Shown: positions 46,735-58,585, numbered from the stretch's first letter. The stretch: DNA of 64,000 nucleotides from Isoetes taiwanensis (GCA_021234155.1 JAJEKV010000005.1:14053449-14117448); one strand, 5' to 3'. Notes: generated by a model not told the origin, from the sequence alone. Numbers and translations: made by a program.

Positions 46735-47697
46735 TTCAAGGGGTTCAAAGACCAACATCCACAAATTAAGATTCGTCTTCGAGCTTTTGAGAAGCTAAAA
46801 CCTTAGTTTGGTGTGAAATTGAAGGACTTCAATAATTGATGTTGCATTCAACATGTGAGCATGCAAATGCTAGTGGATGGACTCAATGGGATGAGAACTA
46901 GACATCCGAAGAATTGCACTTGCGCCTGTGATGTGTGTATATCACATGAAATTGGTCAATGCAGGGTACACCAGCATAAAGTTGCAAGTACAAGAAGCCT
47001 GTGGAGATCTATATTGTGTCCAAAGAGTGAATTAGATGAGTTTCACAAGAAGACGTGCATCCTTGGACATTGTGAGTTGTGTGGAATCAAGAAGTTCTAG
47101 ACATGTCCCGTGGAAGAAAGTGGCAGTAACAGGGAAGTGAAATGGGAGTACATTGACTACGAGAAAGACAACGTCTCGAGTTCTCATAGGAGATTGACTC
47201 ATCAGTACAATGAGACCGAACCCAAGGAGCTTCTAGATAAACTGAAAGAGTGTCTAAAAATCTTTCCACTGCATAATTTCAGACACCAATGGCGGGCAAA
47301 ACAATTTAAAGAGCTTATAGAGAATCTACCAGCAGATGCATGTCTTTCTGTAGTGGATTTTACAGAGAACTATACATTTAAGGAACAAGAGGAGGTGCAG
47401 TCGAAGCGCTGGGTCAATAACCGGATTACCATTTTGGTTCAAATAACATATCAGTATGACTCAATGGTAGATGAGGTTATCAAAGAAACACATTACTATG
47501 TATCAGATGATAGGAAACACGATACTTTGTTTGTGCAACTGTTTAGGGTCTGGGTTCGGGATCACCTACAAGACAGCCCACCGCGAGGACCCTTGGATCA
47601 AGCAGGGAAATTCTAGCTGAGTGTCACGCGAGATTTTGGAAGAGATCAAGAAGAAAATAGAAGAACAACAAAAACTAAAGAAACAGAGTGCGCAATA
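46735..47697 (+). pseudogene. Transposase-like fragment 1, best copy (unit 3)
   Basis: Two frames in the same phase (46855-47100 and 47110-47616) are separated only by one in-frame TAG (47,098-47,100), giving 254 codons with a single stop. Order: Cys-rich N-terminal part with CTCACDVC and C-x2-C (GHCELCG); TCPVEESGS; helical HNFRHQWRAKQFKELIENLP; VVDFTENYTFKEQEEVQSKR with the presumed first catalytic Asp; ITILVQITYQYDSM; and YYVSDDRKHDTLFVQLFRVW. The protein then runs into unrelated sequence and a separate coiled-coil (to ~47,697). Each motif has a counterpart in fragment 2, so the two are paralogues. The TAG is present in all three units, so it is unlikely to be a random read error. Confidence 0.65.
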
Positions 47698-48077
47698 AGA
47701 CTTTCTTGAATATAAATTAGAATACAATGAACTCTTGCCAAGCAAGAGAAATGAAGCGAGACGAGGCTAAAATCTCAATCTAAAAACTCAAGATCTATCT
47801 CTATTGATATATATAGTACAATGGCCTCAGGCCCAAAATAGGTAGATGGCAGATCTCGGTCACCAACTCCTGGATCAACGCATGAATTCAGGGAATCTAG
47901 CAGCACCTTCATTAGTGCCTGGAATCCCGCTAAGTTAAGGCTGACTCCCCGGAGGTCGTTTCTTTGACGGGGGCGTGGACTTCTGCATGGCTTTTGGCGG
48001 GGGCATGGGTCTGCTATCTGATGCTTGACCTGGTCCTTTGTTTCTGCCCTGCTGTGTGGAACTTAAGAATAGTCACT

Positions 48078-48399
48078 GGGTGAAAGCATGCTACGGTGTA
48101 CCACTTTTAGAACCCTCAAAAGTACCTACACTGGGTACTTTTAAAACTGGTACTTTCTGTTTTTTCTTCCCATTAAAATCAATCCAAAAATTTTGAATTG
48201 AAGTTCAACAACATGTCAATCTATAGTAGTAGAGGATAACAAAACTATTAGAGACTAAAATGAATGAACCAACTCTCAAACTTATTGTTTATTGAGGCAT
48301 TTATGCAAGTTCTTAGTACCCAATGTTGGGTACTTTTTTGGGTAGTTTTGCACTCCCTAAAAAGAACTTTAGATGGTACACCATAGCATGCTTTCACCC
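48078..48399. mobile_element. MITE-like element (unit 3)
   Basis: 322 bp, CACT at 48074-48077 and 48400-48403. Essentially identical to the unit 1 copy apart from one base in the right TIR (GATGGTACACC here, GATTGTACACC in unit 1). Confidence 0.85.
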
Positions 48400-48499
48400 C
48401 ACTGCCTCGAGGTATAGGACTAACACTCTCCCCCTCCCTCCCTCCCCCCACCAAAGAACACTTTCGGAGAGAAAGGCAGAAACGGTTTCGAGGTGGAAA

Positions 48500-51403
48500 A
48501 CCAAGAACCTTCTCAAAATCATCATGTCTACTATGTGGGCATGTGTCGATGATACTTCAGACGATCTTGCCTATCTTTGAGCGCATCGTCGGTATGGACC
48601 TCAATTGAAGGTGATGACATACCGGCATTCGATGAGAAGGCGAGTCCAAGACCAAAGGCACCAGCACTAGCATTAGGATTGCAGAGTAGATAGGGGGTTC
48701 CGCGCAATGGAACACCAAGGAGACACTTTTAGGGCTGCACGATTCCAACTTTACGGTGAACTGAGGGATCAAGACGCATACCAAATGCTCTAGAAATTGT
48801 GTGAGGCCCCCGTGCATCGCTTGAACAGGGGTTTTCCAACCTCGCTCATTCGAATATAGATCCAATTCCGGTATGCTCCAATGTTTCTCCTTCCCCCGCC
48901 GCATTTAACGACGCACAAAAAGCGGATCCCACCAAAGATCCAGAAAATGTGAGCGTGGTCCAATCAGCGTGACCAGCCGCATCCTTGATTCAAAAGGAGG
49001 AGCCAACTGATGTTAAAAATTGATGGCGTGGAGGTGCTCCCAATGAGGCATACCGATGGTTCTATGGAGGAGGTCAGATCATGGGTCATTGGGCTTGATC
49101 ACGGAATTTTGAAGGAGATCAAAGATCCAAAGTCGACACCATTGTTCCCAAACTGTAACACGAAAGGAGAGTGTTGATGGAGGAGGAACCCAAATCGGGG
49201 AAATAGTTTCACTTTCAAGATATGCACGAAGAGTGTTGAAACCTCCAATATACTTTGAAATATTTGAGCAAACTGAATTCCCATGTCTTCATGCAAGTTC
49301 TTGCAACCTATTGCAGAAGTTTCTACAATCCGTATAAGGTGTGATGAGCAAGCTCATGCATGTACTTTCGACCTTGAGGGCGTTGGTCCATGTCCGATCA
49401 TGAAGATATTCTCCTGTCAAAACCATTTTGCATCGGGTTGCCTTGAAAACCACCTGTTTGGACCATCGCGAATTTGTCTTGGGTGTCCGCCAAATAAAAA
49501 TCATGGATCACATACCATGGATTGAACCAGCGAAAAGATGAAGAATTCGGGATCATTACAAGTAATAAGCCCATATACCGTGAGAGCACACGTAAAACCT
49601 TTGTCTTCAATGGAGAGATCAGGCCAAATGATGAAAAAATCATTAGTGTTGAGAGATCCTCCAAGCTTGCCATTACCAGAATACCACTTAAGCATAAAAA
49701 GATGTCGTTGAGAGACCATAGTCCAGATAGCTTGTTGGTGTGGGAAAATCATCGGGAACATGGACTGCTATTGAAATATAACTCTCGTGCTGATTCTGAG
49801 CATCTTCAGCAGACTGAATGGCCTGTTGCAACTGATTTTCCATGTCACGAATCTTATTGTCCTTCTCAGCAAGAAGGCGCAGTTGGTCTCTGATCTTCCT
49901 GTGAGAATGCATGGCCTATGATGATGACGGGCCTTCAGTGGAGAGCTGCAACTGAAGGCTCACAATTTCTGCGCCATCAATCAACTTCTGTTTCGGAGCT
50001 TCGACAAGCTGAGTTTGCAAGACCGTGACCTGTGTCTGAATTGCTGCTAGTTGGCCTTCTAAAGCAGAAATGCGAATTTCAGCTTGTTCGACAGCATGTA
50101 GCTGACGGGTGTACTCATTGTGTAATCCCAGATACTGTGGCCCTCGACCGCCGCCTTAATTTTATCTTTGTCTTTAAGTTGAGCCGGTTCTTGGATAGTA
50201 GCCCGGGTTAAACTTGGCGGGTCTTCGACGGTGGCGCATGTGTTTTGTTCATTCTTGAGAGCCTCGTAGGCCTCTAGCAGAGCGAAAATGTTTGCTCAAG
50301 GCTTTCTTCCGTAGAAGTCCGGATTTGCGGTAGCCGCCTAAAGATCATGGTGGACAAGATCCGGTGGAATCCATATACTCTTTGACTCCATTCATGAACT
50401 GCTCTTTTGAGAGTCCTGGAGTTTGATCATGCATTCGGCGACAATTTGTTCATACTGATACAAGGCGCATCTAGACGAAGGAGGCACAAGAGGGTGAAGA
50501 GGCAAAGGTGGTTGGCGGAATGACAAAGTTGCCGGGAGGTGGAATCTTCAATTCGTGGTGGACTCGAGAAGAAGGAACATTGATAACGGAGCGCTTGCAT
50601 GGTTCTTGTTATGGTTGTGCGCGCCGTGATGTGGACGAGATGTTTCTTCTTGAAGTTCCAAAATGGCAGGGATAGTGGACAATATATGACTTGAAGCAGC
50701 AGAAGTGGCTTCTAGATTCCTAGTTGACATATGACTGGATTCATGGAGGCAGTGGTTAATAATTGCTTGAAAATGGGCACCCATAGCAGATTCTAGGCCG
50801 GAACTTGGAGATTGACTCGAGACGATCGACTTCATGGAGGTGGCGCTTGAAACATGATTTGAGGCCAATCAACAAAGCTTGTGGAATATATGGCAGCAAT
50901 GATGGTGTGAAAGAAAGGTTTGTTAATGTGGGTATTCTTAATGGAATAACCATAGAACTTTCACCACAAAAACTTCACAAAGGTTTCATGGGGCTTTGCA
51001 ATGTTCGTGAACTTGTGAGTGGTGGCCGCATATGGTGTTTGGCCATAAACTGTACATCGTGGTCCTGCAAAGCAGCCCAATTCAAAGAAGGAGATTGACG
51101 AGGTAATTCAAATACTTGAGCCAAAAGGTTCTGATTGAGGGTGATGTTGTGATGATCCATCATCATCTAGTAACCTGCATCGGTCTTGATGAGATGGGCA
51201 ACAAACTGCCGGAATTGAGACAGATTAGGAACAGGGAGTTCTTGTTTGGAAAATTCAAACAACCCCGCCCTTTCAGCTACTTCTCGATTGGAACCTTGAA
51301 GAGGGTCACGAACAGTAGCAGTTGAAAAAATAACTGATTCAAAGAGGGCCAGATCCATAGGTACGGTGGCCTAAAGAGTAGGGAGCTTTGGAGAAGCAGC
51401 CAT
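48500..51403 (-). pseudogene. Long minus-strand coiled-coil ORF (unit 3)
   Basis: Same ORF from 51,403. The N-terminal third (51,358-50,548) and the coiled-coil (49,912-49,688) match unit 2 closely. The C-terminal third (49,560-48,540) and the piece at 50,640-50,130 are scrambled by many CTG/CAG-type changes. Confidence 0.45.
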
Positions 51404-51858
51404 GACGATCGACGATTTTTTTTTTTTTTTTGAGGCGGAATACGAAGAGCAAAGAAGTTGCGAAAGATTTTAGAGCGCCGGCCTGTTCAAGAAGATTTTT
51501 ATAGAGAACTTCGGAAGGGGAATCTAAACCGTGATGGTGCGGATGGCGGAGAGATGAAGGAAGCATCCGAACTCAAAATTTTTGGTTATGTCCCAAACAG
51601 CAACTAAGAGTAAATGAAGGATGGAGATGAACTACGAATGAACGGACTGACGAAGAATGATTTTCGACTATCATGGAGTTTAATGAGCGTAATAAATATG
51701 GGCAACTCGAGAGTCTAAGGTTATAAAGAAAGGTGGTGGCAGAGACAACAGTACAAGGAGAGAGGTTCCTTGGAATCTTTGATTGGAATGTACCTGGCAT
51801 GCAGACACATCAGCAGAAGTTTGATTGGGCCACGAGGGTAGCTCACAGGCGGTAGGAC

Positions 51859-51865
51859 TATATAA
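51859..51865 (+). promoter_or_regulatory. TATA box upstream of the 82-aa ORF (unit 3)
   Basis: TATATAA within GGACTATATAAGGCAAGC, ~40 bp 5' of the ATG at 51,905. Conserved in all three units (near 22,239 and 37,079). Confidence 0.45.
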
Positions 51866-51904
51866 GGCAAGCAAGGTTCGAAAGGAGAGCACCAATTCGC
51901 GACG

Positions 51905-52153
51905 ATGGATATGCCCAACACTATGGCGAAGAACTGTTGTGAGTGGATCACCTGCAAAATGAATGACTTTGATTTCTGGAAGTTGAAGAATTGGGGAATT
52001 CCGATGGATGGGTGGCTGGCTAGTTCTGCGGACAATCTGGACCCTATGACGAACCCTCAGGATGTGGTCCTGCATCTTCGTTGGGACCCGGAGCAGTGCA
52101 GGTACTTGATCCTGCACGTCTATGCTGCTACTAATCCAAACCAGGTTTTTTAA
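51905..52153 (+). CDS. 82-aa ORF of unknown function behind a TATA box (unit 3)
   Basis: Clean frame from ATG 51,905 (MDMPNTMAKNCCEWI) through NWGIPMDGWLASSADNLDP to a stop at 52,153. TATATAA at 51,859-51,865 is ~40 bp upstream of the ATG, so a transcript would have a very short leader. It lies in the ~0.9-kb gap between the minus-strand integrase and coiled-coil ORF, where an LTR would be expected, so it may only be an open frame within an LTR. No recognised domain, signal peptide or membrane segment. A 146-codon minus-strand frame covers the same DNA. Confidence 0.3.
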   Translation: MDMPNTMAKNCCEWITCKMNDFDFWKLKNWGIPMDGWLASSADNLDPMTNPQDVVLHLRWDPEQCRYLILHVYAATNPNQVF

Positions 52154-52237
52154 ATTAGCATTTTGTTCATAGGGCGGAGCCCTTAGCGATTAAATATGGG
52201 CAAGGCCCAATTTTGTTGTAACCCACAGCTTTTTAAA

Positions 52238-52245
52238 TATATAAG
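52238..52245 (+). promoter_or_regulatory. TATA-like element in the LTR-sized gap (unit 3; also 22615-22622 and 37448-37455)
   Basis: TATATAAG within TTTTAAATATATAAGTG. It is followed ~30 bp later by a pyrimidine-rich segment (CATTCTTGCGTCTCTCATTC) of the kind found at plant transcription starts. The opposite strand reads TATATATTTAAA and could equally serve as a minus-strand TATA. This is compatible with a retrotransposon LTR promoter. Confidence 0.35.
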
Positions 52246-52329
52246 TGTTTGGACTCATTCTTGCGTCTCTCATTCTGAAATTGTGTCGGTTTTGTCTATA
52301 TGAAAGAGTTTAAGGCGAAAGCCATTAAC

Positions 52330-53420
52330 CAGAGTGGGTAATGGAGTGCCATCTAACTCTGCCAGTTGAAGCACACTTGGCCGCACCACTTTAAGAATTT
52401 AATAAGGACCAAGCCACCGAAATTTCAATTGTTCTGGAAAATTTTTATATCTGGAATCAAAAAGAAAACTAAATCTCCTTCCTTGAATGTCTTTTCTTTG
52501 ATGTATTTATCATTCCAGTACTTTCTTAACTGTTGTCCAGCAAGAACTCGAAGATAAGCATCTTTGTCAAGCTCATCTAATTGTTGTAATTGATAAACAT
52601 GCTCCTGGAAAGCAGCAGGTGGATCATGCATAGTAGCAAGTTGGAAACGAAGGGACGGAAGAATATACTCAATAGGCATGAGAGCTTCTTGACCAGACCA
52701 ATTTAAATGGTGTTTGTCCTGTTGCAATTTTGAAACTGATGTTGTAAGCCCACAAAACAGTAGGTAATCTTTCCTGCCAATCAGTTTTAGAAGCGTCACA
52801 AATTTTCTTCAAGATGTTGATGAGTGTCTTATTTATGCTTTCTGTAAGGCCATTTCTTTGCGGATAATAAGGATTACTCTTCCTATGATGAATGTGCAAA
52901 TAGTCTGTCAATTCTTTGATCGTCTGATTTACAAAATGAACACCTCGGTCACCGAGAAGTTCCGTGGGACAGTCGAAGCATGTGATGACATGCGTGTAAA
53001 GGACCTTAGCCATGCTTGCAACAGTATTACCAGGAAGTGCAGAGGCCTTTGTCCACTTAGTGGCATAATCTGTGAGAACCAGTATGTAGCGAGCACGGGA
53101 ATGCCGCGCTGGTGGATCCATGGGCCCAATAAGATCCATTTCCCATTTGCTGAAGGGTAACGGCATGGCAACTGGTGTTAAAGGAAGAGCGTCACAGACA
53201 CACGCTGGCAAATATTATAGTTGCGTGCATGAGCATGGGCGTCCTTGAAGAGCGTGCCAAAAATAGCCAACTAGAAGAATTTTGCGTCTCCTGGTATCAC
53301 CACTAAAATGTCCTCCACGAAGACCTTCATGGGCTTGGCGAACAATCTCTGGGACTTCATAAGGAAGAACACACCGACGCAAAACCATGTCCTTGCCACG
53401 CTTATAGAGATGTCCTGGGC
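52330..53420 (-). pseudogene. Ty3/gypsy integrase with intact D,D35E core (unit 3)
   Basis: An open frame of 180 codons (53,211-52,669) holds the complete catalytic core. KWEMDLIGPMDPP gives the first Asp, LLGDRGVHFVNQ the second, and RNGLTESINKTL the Glu, with exactly 35 residues between the last two. A second frame to 52,425 has the C-terminal domain (WNDKYIKEKTFKEGDLVFF). The HHCC finger lies in another frame upstream (53,420-53,200). Function: integration of retrotransposon cDNA. It is not accompanied by RT/RNase H, so the element is incomplete. The core itself looks capable of encoding a normal fold. Confidence 0.88.
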
Positions 53421-54374
53421 AGGGTAGCCCTTAAGCTCGAAATATCGCCAAAAGGCTATTTTTTTAGACATTTGCCCTTTTTTTCACTACTGTTGAGTAG
53501 GATCAATTAGGAGTGGTGCCAATAAAATATCGCCACCTTGTCTACGAATTTTTCTCCCTCCACTCATAAGTTAGCCTACTTCACCAAATGATGGATTCTT
53601 GGATTCGCCCCCATGTGAATTTTATTCTTGGTAATTATTCTAAAATCGCCCCTTAACCCCCAAAAATCATGTAAAATTAATACGAATTCTATTCTTGATG
53701 AGTTTTTTGAATTGTCATTCACCTCCAGGAAAAAAGAGAAAGGGGGGGAGGGACCATGCATGATATGGATTTCATGATCTGACTCCAACATCCAGGTATG
53801 CAATCCTGAAGTATTTTTGCTTTTGGTCTGTTGTTTGTCCAATCTTAAAAAGATGGCTGAAATCAAATCTGTGCTTGCCCACCATAATATGCAATTATGC
53901 CTCGGCTAATTTTGTGTACTTGGTTGTTTAGCCCTTAGTGTGGAGCTATTGAGATTTACAATCAGATAAGCGCTACGAGGTATGTTGTAGAGTAGTTATA
54001 GTTGGTTTGCTTATCCATTTTATCAGAATACTTGCCCTCTTGATTTGGTTATGAGGCAATTGATTCTCTTGGGTAGAAGCATGAAAGGGTGTCTTGTATT
54101 TCTTGCAAATTGATGTAAAAAAATACACTAGCTTAAAGTGAATTTAAGGTAAAATTTGAATTTTACATGGGTCGCCTATCATTAATGCTTGTGGTCCACG
54201 GAGATTCTTTTGCAATTATTTTTGGCAACCCACCTAATTTGGGGGCACGCTTTTGAGTTTTGAACTCCCTCCACAGATTGAAGCTACCGGATTGAAACCC
54301 CTTTCTCATTGGAACCAAGAATAGGATCCCCATTTCTATGCCCTCGCTTTGATCGATCTTGGAATGTATGAAGC

Positions 54375-57300
54375 TATGGCGTAATCAAATTCACCAAAGA
54401 ACAACAGATTCGGATCTTGTTCTTGAGGAGGACTTACCATCGATTCAATTTTGCTATTGAGGAGGACTCTACATGCATTTCTTCTGGGGACAACCAATCT
54501 TCATCAAAAAGATGCAAGAGAGAGGCCGGATATGGGACAAAACAGATTAGAAGAAGGGTGAATGATTCTGTGAATCACATACTAAAACAAGTTTCTACAT
54601 TGAATCCAAAACAGAAAAAAACTTTTGCTGGAAAATTGCTCCAGGATAGTAGATTGGACTTTTTATTTGGCCCTGTTGTTGGAAGGCCTAAAGAGGCTAT
54701 TGTGAAAAGAGATTTATTTGAAAACCTTAAGGATGGCCTCCAAGAAGTGAAACGTAATAATAGCAATGACAAGCTTGTCGCCAAACACGCTGTTCTTTCC
54801 ATGGTAGTTGGAAAGGAAGGAGTATTACAAACACCACACCGGCAGCCAAAATCCTCAAATTGCATCCTAGAAATATGAAGCTAGCAGCGCAGAAAAGGAG
54901 GAAAAGAATGTCACCGTGGGAGCAAATCAGGGCATTAGCGTGGATGAAAAGCCAAGAAAAAAATGCCATAGATCGTGCTATGAAGGACGAGTTGTTCGGG
55001 CCTTCGTTAGATAATACAAAAGTATCACCAAAGGTAAGAGATGTCATGAAGAAGAGGACTGAACCAATTCAAGACATCGACATTACACAGTACATGCTAG
55101 TATTTTAGGGTCATGGAGGAGTCACATAGTTTTTTGAATTTTCGATCCAACATCAAATGTACTTTAGCTAGGAATGTATGTAGATGTTTTCTACATTTTT
55201 GCAGTGACAAGAGTCTTTTTCTCAGACGAGCATGTTCCACATCATGCATCAAGAAATGTTATTCGGTTTTTCTTGTAGAAGTTATATTGACATGCTTTAC
55301 ATTGAATCCAACTTGAAGGTATACTTGAAGCTAACTCAGATATGTGCTATAGATGTAAGAAAATAAAACTGAAGGAAGCTATCAGAGGAATGTAGTAGAT
55401 GTCAAGAAAAATGTGAATGCTTTTCATAAAGTAGCTATTATGTAAGGATGTGGGGTTTGAGGAAGAAAGTACTTAGATGTAAGAATGTGGAAGATACATT
55501 AAAAACATATAGAATGTACATTCTAATATTTTGTAAGATTCGACAAAGGTACTTTTGCAGTGAATTATACCAAATATTTGTTGATCAAAGATCCAAAAGT
55601 CAATATTGGCATCGTGCAATTCAATACTTAAAACCTCCTTGCATACTTAAAGCTAAAGGAGAGGAATACCTGTTGTTGTGAAGCATGAGCAGCAGATTTA
55701 TATAAGAAGGCTTTCAATATGATGAGGTCAAAATTCCACGAGAATTGTACTTGCAATTGCAATGTGTGTGCTTCGTGGTTAATGCCGGATTTGCCAAGCT
55801 AAGAAGCGTAATTATGATAATGTGAGCACGCTTTGAGAGCCATGGTATGCCCGAGGGCGATCGATGAGGAGTGGCACAAGCTAGCCCTCGCATGGAAACA
55901 AAATGTGACAGCTTGGGGAAACAGCTTAATTGAGTTGTGTCCCGTAGAGAAGGATGGAAGCATCGAGGATTCAAATGATTGGCAAGTCTATAACTATGTT
56001 AATGAACCTTCAAAGAAGGGAACTTCCCCGCTAAAGTTAGTTGACAAGAAGGGCAAAGGCAAAGGAGATGTTGGACAGATGTTCGACCATATGTCTAAGT
56101 TTATATATCACAATTTTGTGGCACATTGGCAAAGCAAGCAGCTCAAAGAATGCATACGAACACTTCGCGACGATTGATGCTATCGGTTGTTGATTTTTCC
56201 GAAAATTATACTTTGAAGCCATTCAACGAGATTCAAGCTCAAAGATTGGTACAATGAACAAATTAGTATTCTGTTCATATCACCATGTTCAAGGTAAATG
56301 GCGATTGAGAAAATGTGTGCACTCATTTATTTCGCAGACGACAAAACTCATGATACCCACTTCGCACAAGATGCATTCAAGATGCACCTCAAATGGTTGC
56401 AAGAGAATGGTGGTGGCCATTTGAAATACCATTTGGTTTGGTCCGATGGTTGTGCAGCCCCCAGTTTAAATCTAGAAGAGCATTCTATCATGTGACAAGA
56501 TACCATGTTCAAAGATAAGATAAGAATGCAAAGGGAATTTCTTTGGTTCGGACATGGGAAGGGAACACACGATGGGGAAGGGGCAATCTCTAAATTGTGG
56601 CTTGAAGCGTAACAAAGGAAAAAGGATGGGAAGATAGTAAAAGATGCAAAGAATCAAGGTCAAGTATTGAGGGAGAAAAATCAGATGTGGAGAGGGTATT
56701 CGAGGAGGTGACCGACATTGATCGGTCCCAAGCACATGATGTACTTCCAAAGAAAAGGCGCAAATCACTTCATTGTGTGTCTTCAATAGACTCAAACGAT
56801 GCTACAAAATTATTGTGCGCACCTCTTTTCATGTTTTTGCAAAGCATGCATCAATTTTAATTGGCCCGCTTGTGAGAATGCTGACCATTGTGGTAGGTGG
56901 GAGTTGGCGAAAACTAGAGCCAATTAGTAAGATCAATCCCGAGATGTTGATGAGGCCGAGGATTTATGGGCAAATGACGAGGATAATATTGACGAGACGC
57001 CGCAGTTGGTGATTATTATTTTGATGCTTCACACCTCCGCATAATCATGAGGGGGTCCCTTATTATATCCTTCAATGCAATCAAGTAAAACATGTACTCG
57101 AGGTAGATACCATGGATGACTATGGAAACTTATTTTTCGTGAGGTGATGAGGTTATTACAGTGCAACTACTTCGAAATGATCCCTAGTCGCCATCGGGCA
57201 CAAAAGTTACTAAAAGAGAAGGTGGTTTTTGTCCCTCCCCGAAATCAGTATTAGGGGTTCGCTTCGCATTGGAGCCACCAAGCACAAGATAAAAGGTGTT

Positions 57301-57376
57301 GCTTATGCATATGAACCGCCTCGAAGATTGGCACGAGATGCTATTAGGAAATCACCGAGATTGTAGATGTACCGTG
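54375..57376 (+). pseudogene. Transposase-like fragment 2 with D / SDG / HGKG motifs (unit 3)
   Basis: Plus-strand coding region in several frames. The N-terminal part (54,417-55,108) is basic and helical (KQIRRRVNDSVNHILKQVST; VGRPKEAIVKRDLFENL; LAAQKRRKRMSPWEQI). A Cys pair follows (ENCTCNCNVC, ~55,740). The middle has ELCPVEKDGSIEDSNDWQVY and HNFVAHWQSKQLKECIRTL. Presumed catalytic residues: VVDFSENYT (Asp at 56,192), LVWSDGCAA (Asp at 56,445) and HGKGTHDGEGAISK (56,553-56,609). A Cys-rich module C-F-C-x2-C-x7-C-E-N-x-D-H-C lies at ~56,829-56,898. VVDF...ENY, SDGC..QFKSR and HGKGxxDGxG are motifs I know from an uncharacterised transposon-associated family seen in animals. I do not assign a superfamily. 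Frameshifts, some at CTG/CAG sites, prevent a single frame. Confidence 0.65.
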
Positions 57377-57689
57377 AATTTCGCTTTGTATCAGTTTACC
57401 TTTTTTACATCGCTACATAATTATTGTCATGTGTTTGGCCAGCGAACAATTCCATCACTTGTTTTCAATATTAAAGTGAATACATTGGCGGCAGGTAGGT
57501 TCAAGACACTTTGTACATGTACTTGAGACACTTGTACTTGTACTTGAAAACTCAAGGTTAATGGCTACCTTAGGTTAATGGTTCAAATTTCGTGAGTGTA
57601 TATATGGTAAGAGCCATTTTGGAAGTGCCTAGTGTTGTGGTTTTGAATTTGCTTGTTTGATCTGTGGCTTACAAAGATAAACTTATAAT

Positions 57690-58585
57690 TGACATAGCTC
57701 AAGATGCCTCTTTCAAAACAATGGGGACACTTATATTGTATCCTTTAGAATGGGAATACTTATAAGACCTTTGTGCAACTTTGTGTCAAGATGTCAACTT
57801 TGTTTAGATATAGTACAATATAAGTACTAGCACTTTGTGCACAAGGTGTTAACACTTTGTGCACAAGTGTTAAATAACTTGTATAACTGGCAAGGGAAAA
57901 AAACTCGTGTCCCCTTTTTTTTTTACAAGGTCAATAATGTCTTGCCAAGGTTCAAGACCTTTGTGCAACTTGTGTCAAGATATAAGAATACAATATTGTT
58001 GGGAAATTCACAATATATAAATTCACAATATATATTGTTGTTATAAAGGATACAATATATTGTTGTTATATACTGACATAGCTCAAGATGCCTCTTTCAA
58101 AACAATGGGGACACTTATATTGTATCCTTTAGAATGGGGGACTTATATGGGGGACAAAGGTCTTGACACAAGTTGCACAAAGGTCTTGAACCTTGGCAAG
58201 ACATTATTGACCTTGTAAAAATAAAAAAAGGGGACACGAGTTTTTTTTCCCTTGCCAGTTATACAAGTTATTTAACACTTGTGCACAAAGTGTTAACACC
58301 TTGTGCACAAAGTGCTAGTACTTATATTGTACAATATAAGTACAACTTGTATCCTTTAGAATGGGGGACAAAGGTCTTGCCAAGGTTCAAGACCTTTGTG
58401 CAACTTGTGTCAAGATGTCAACTTGTTGCACAAAGGTCTTGAACCTTGGCAAGACATTATTGACCTTGTAAAAAAAAAAAAAGGGGACACGAGTTTTTTT
58501 TCCCTTGCCAGTTATACAAGTTATTTAACACTTGTGCACAAAGTGTTAACACCTTGTGCACAAAGTGCTAGTACTTTTGTGCAAT
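57690..58585. repeat. Foldback cluster (unit 3)
   Basis: Reverse module at ~57,807-57,980, forward modules at ~58,165-58,335 and ~58,427-58,575, short hairpin at 58,374-58,455. It lies between the convergent 3' ends of fragment 2 (plus) and the Ulp1-like gene (minus). Confidence 0.85.

Noticed and set aside
51680-52117. 145-codon minus-strand frame opposite the 82-aa ORF
   Set aside because: Sequence lacks any motif and covers TATA-like DNA and the LTR-sized gap. More likely the shadow of non-coding or LTR sequence.
48500-53420. Endogenous pararetrovirus (caulimovirid) block
   Set aside because: No movement protein, RT or coat-type CCHC is visible, and an integrase with D,D35E is present, which fits a Ty3/gypsy retrotransposon.
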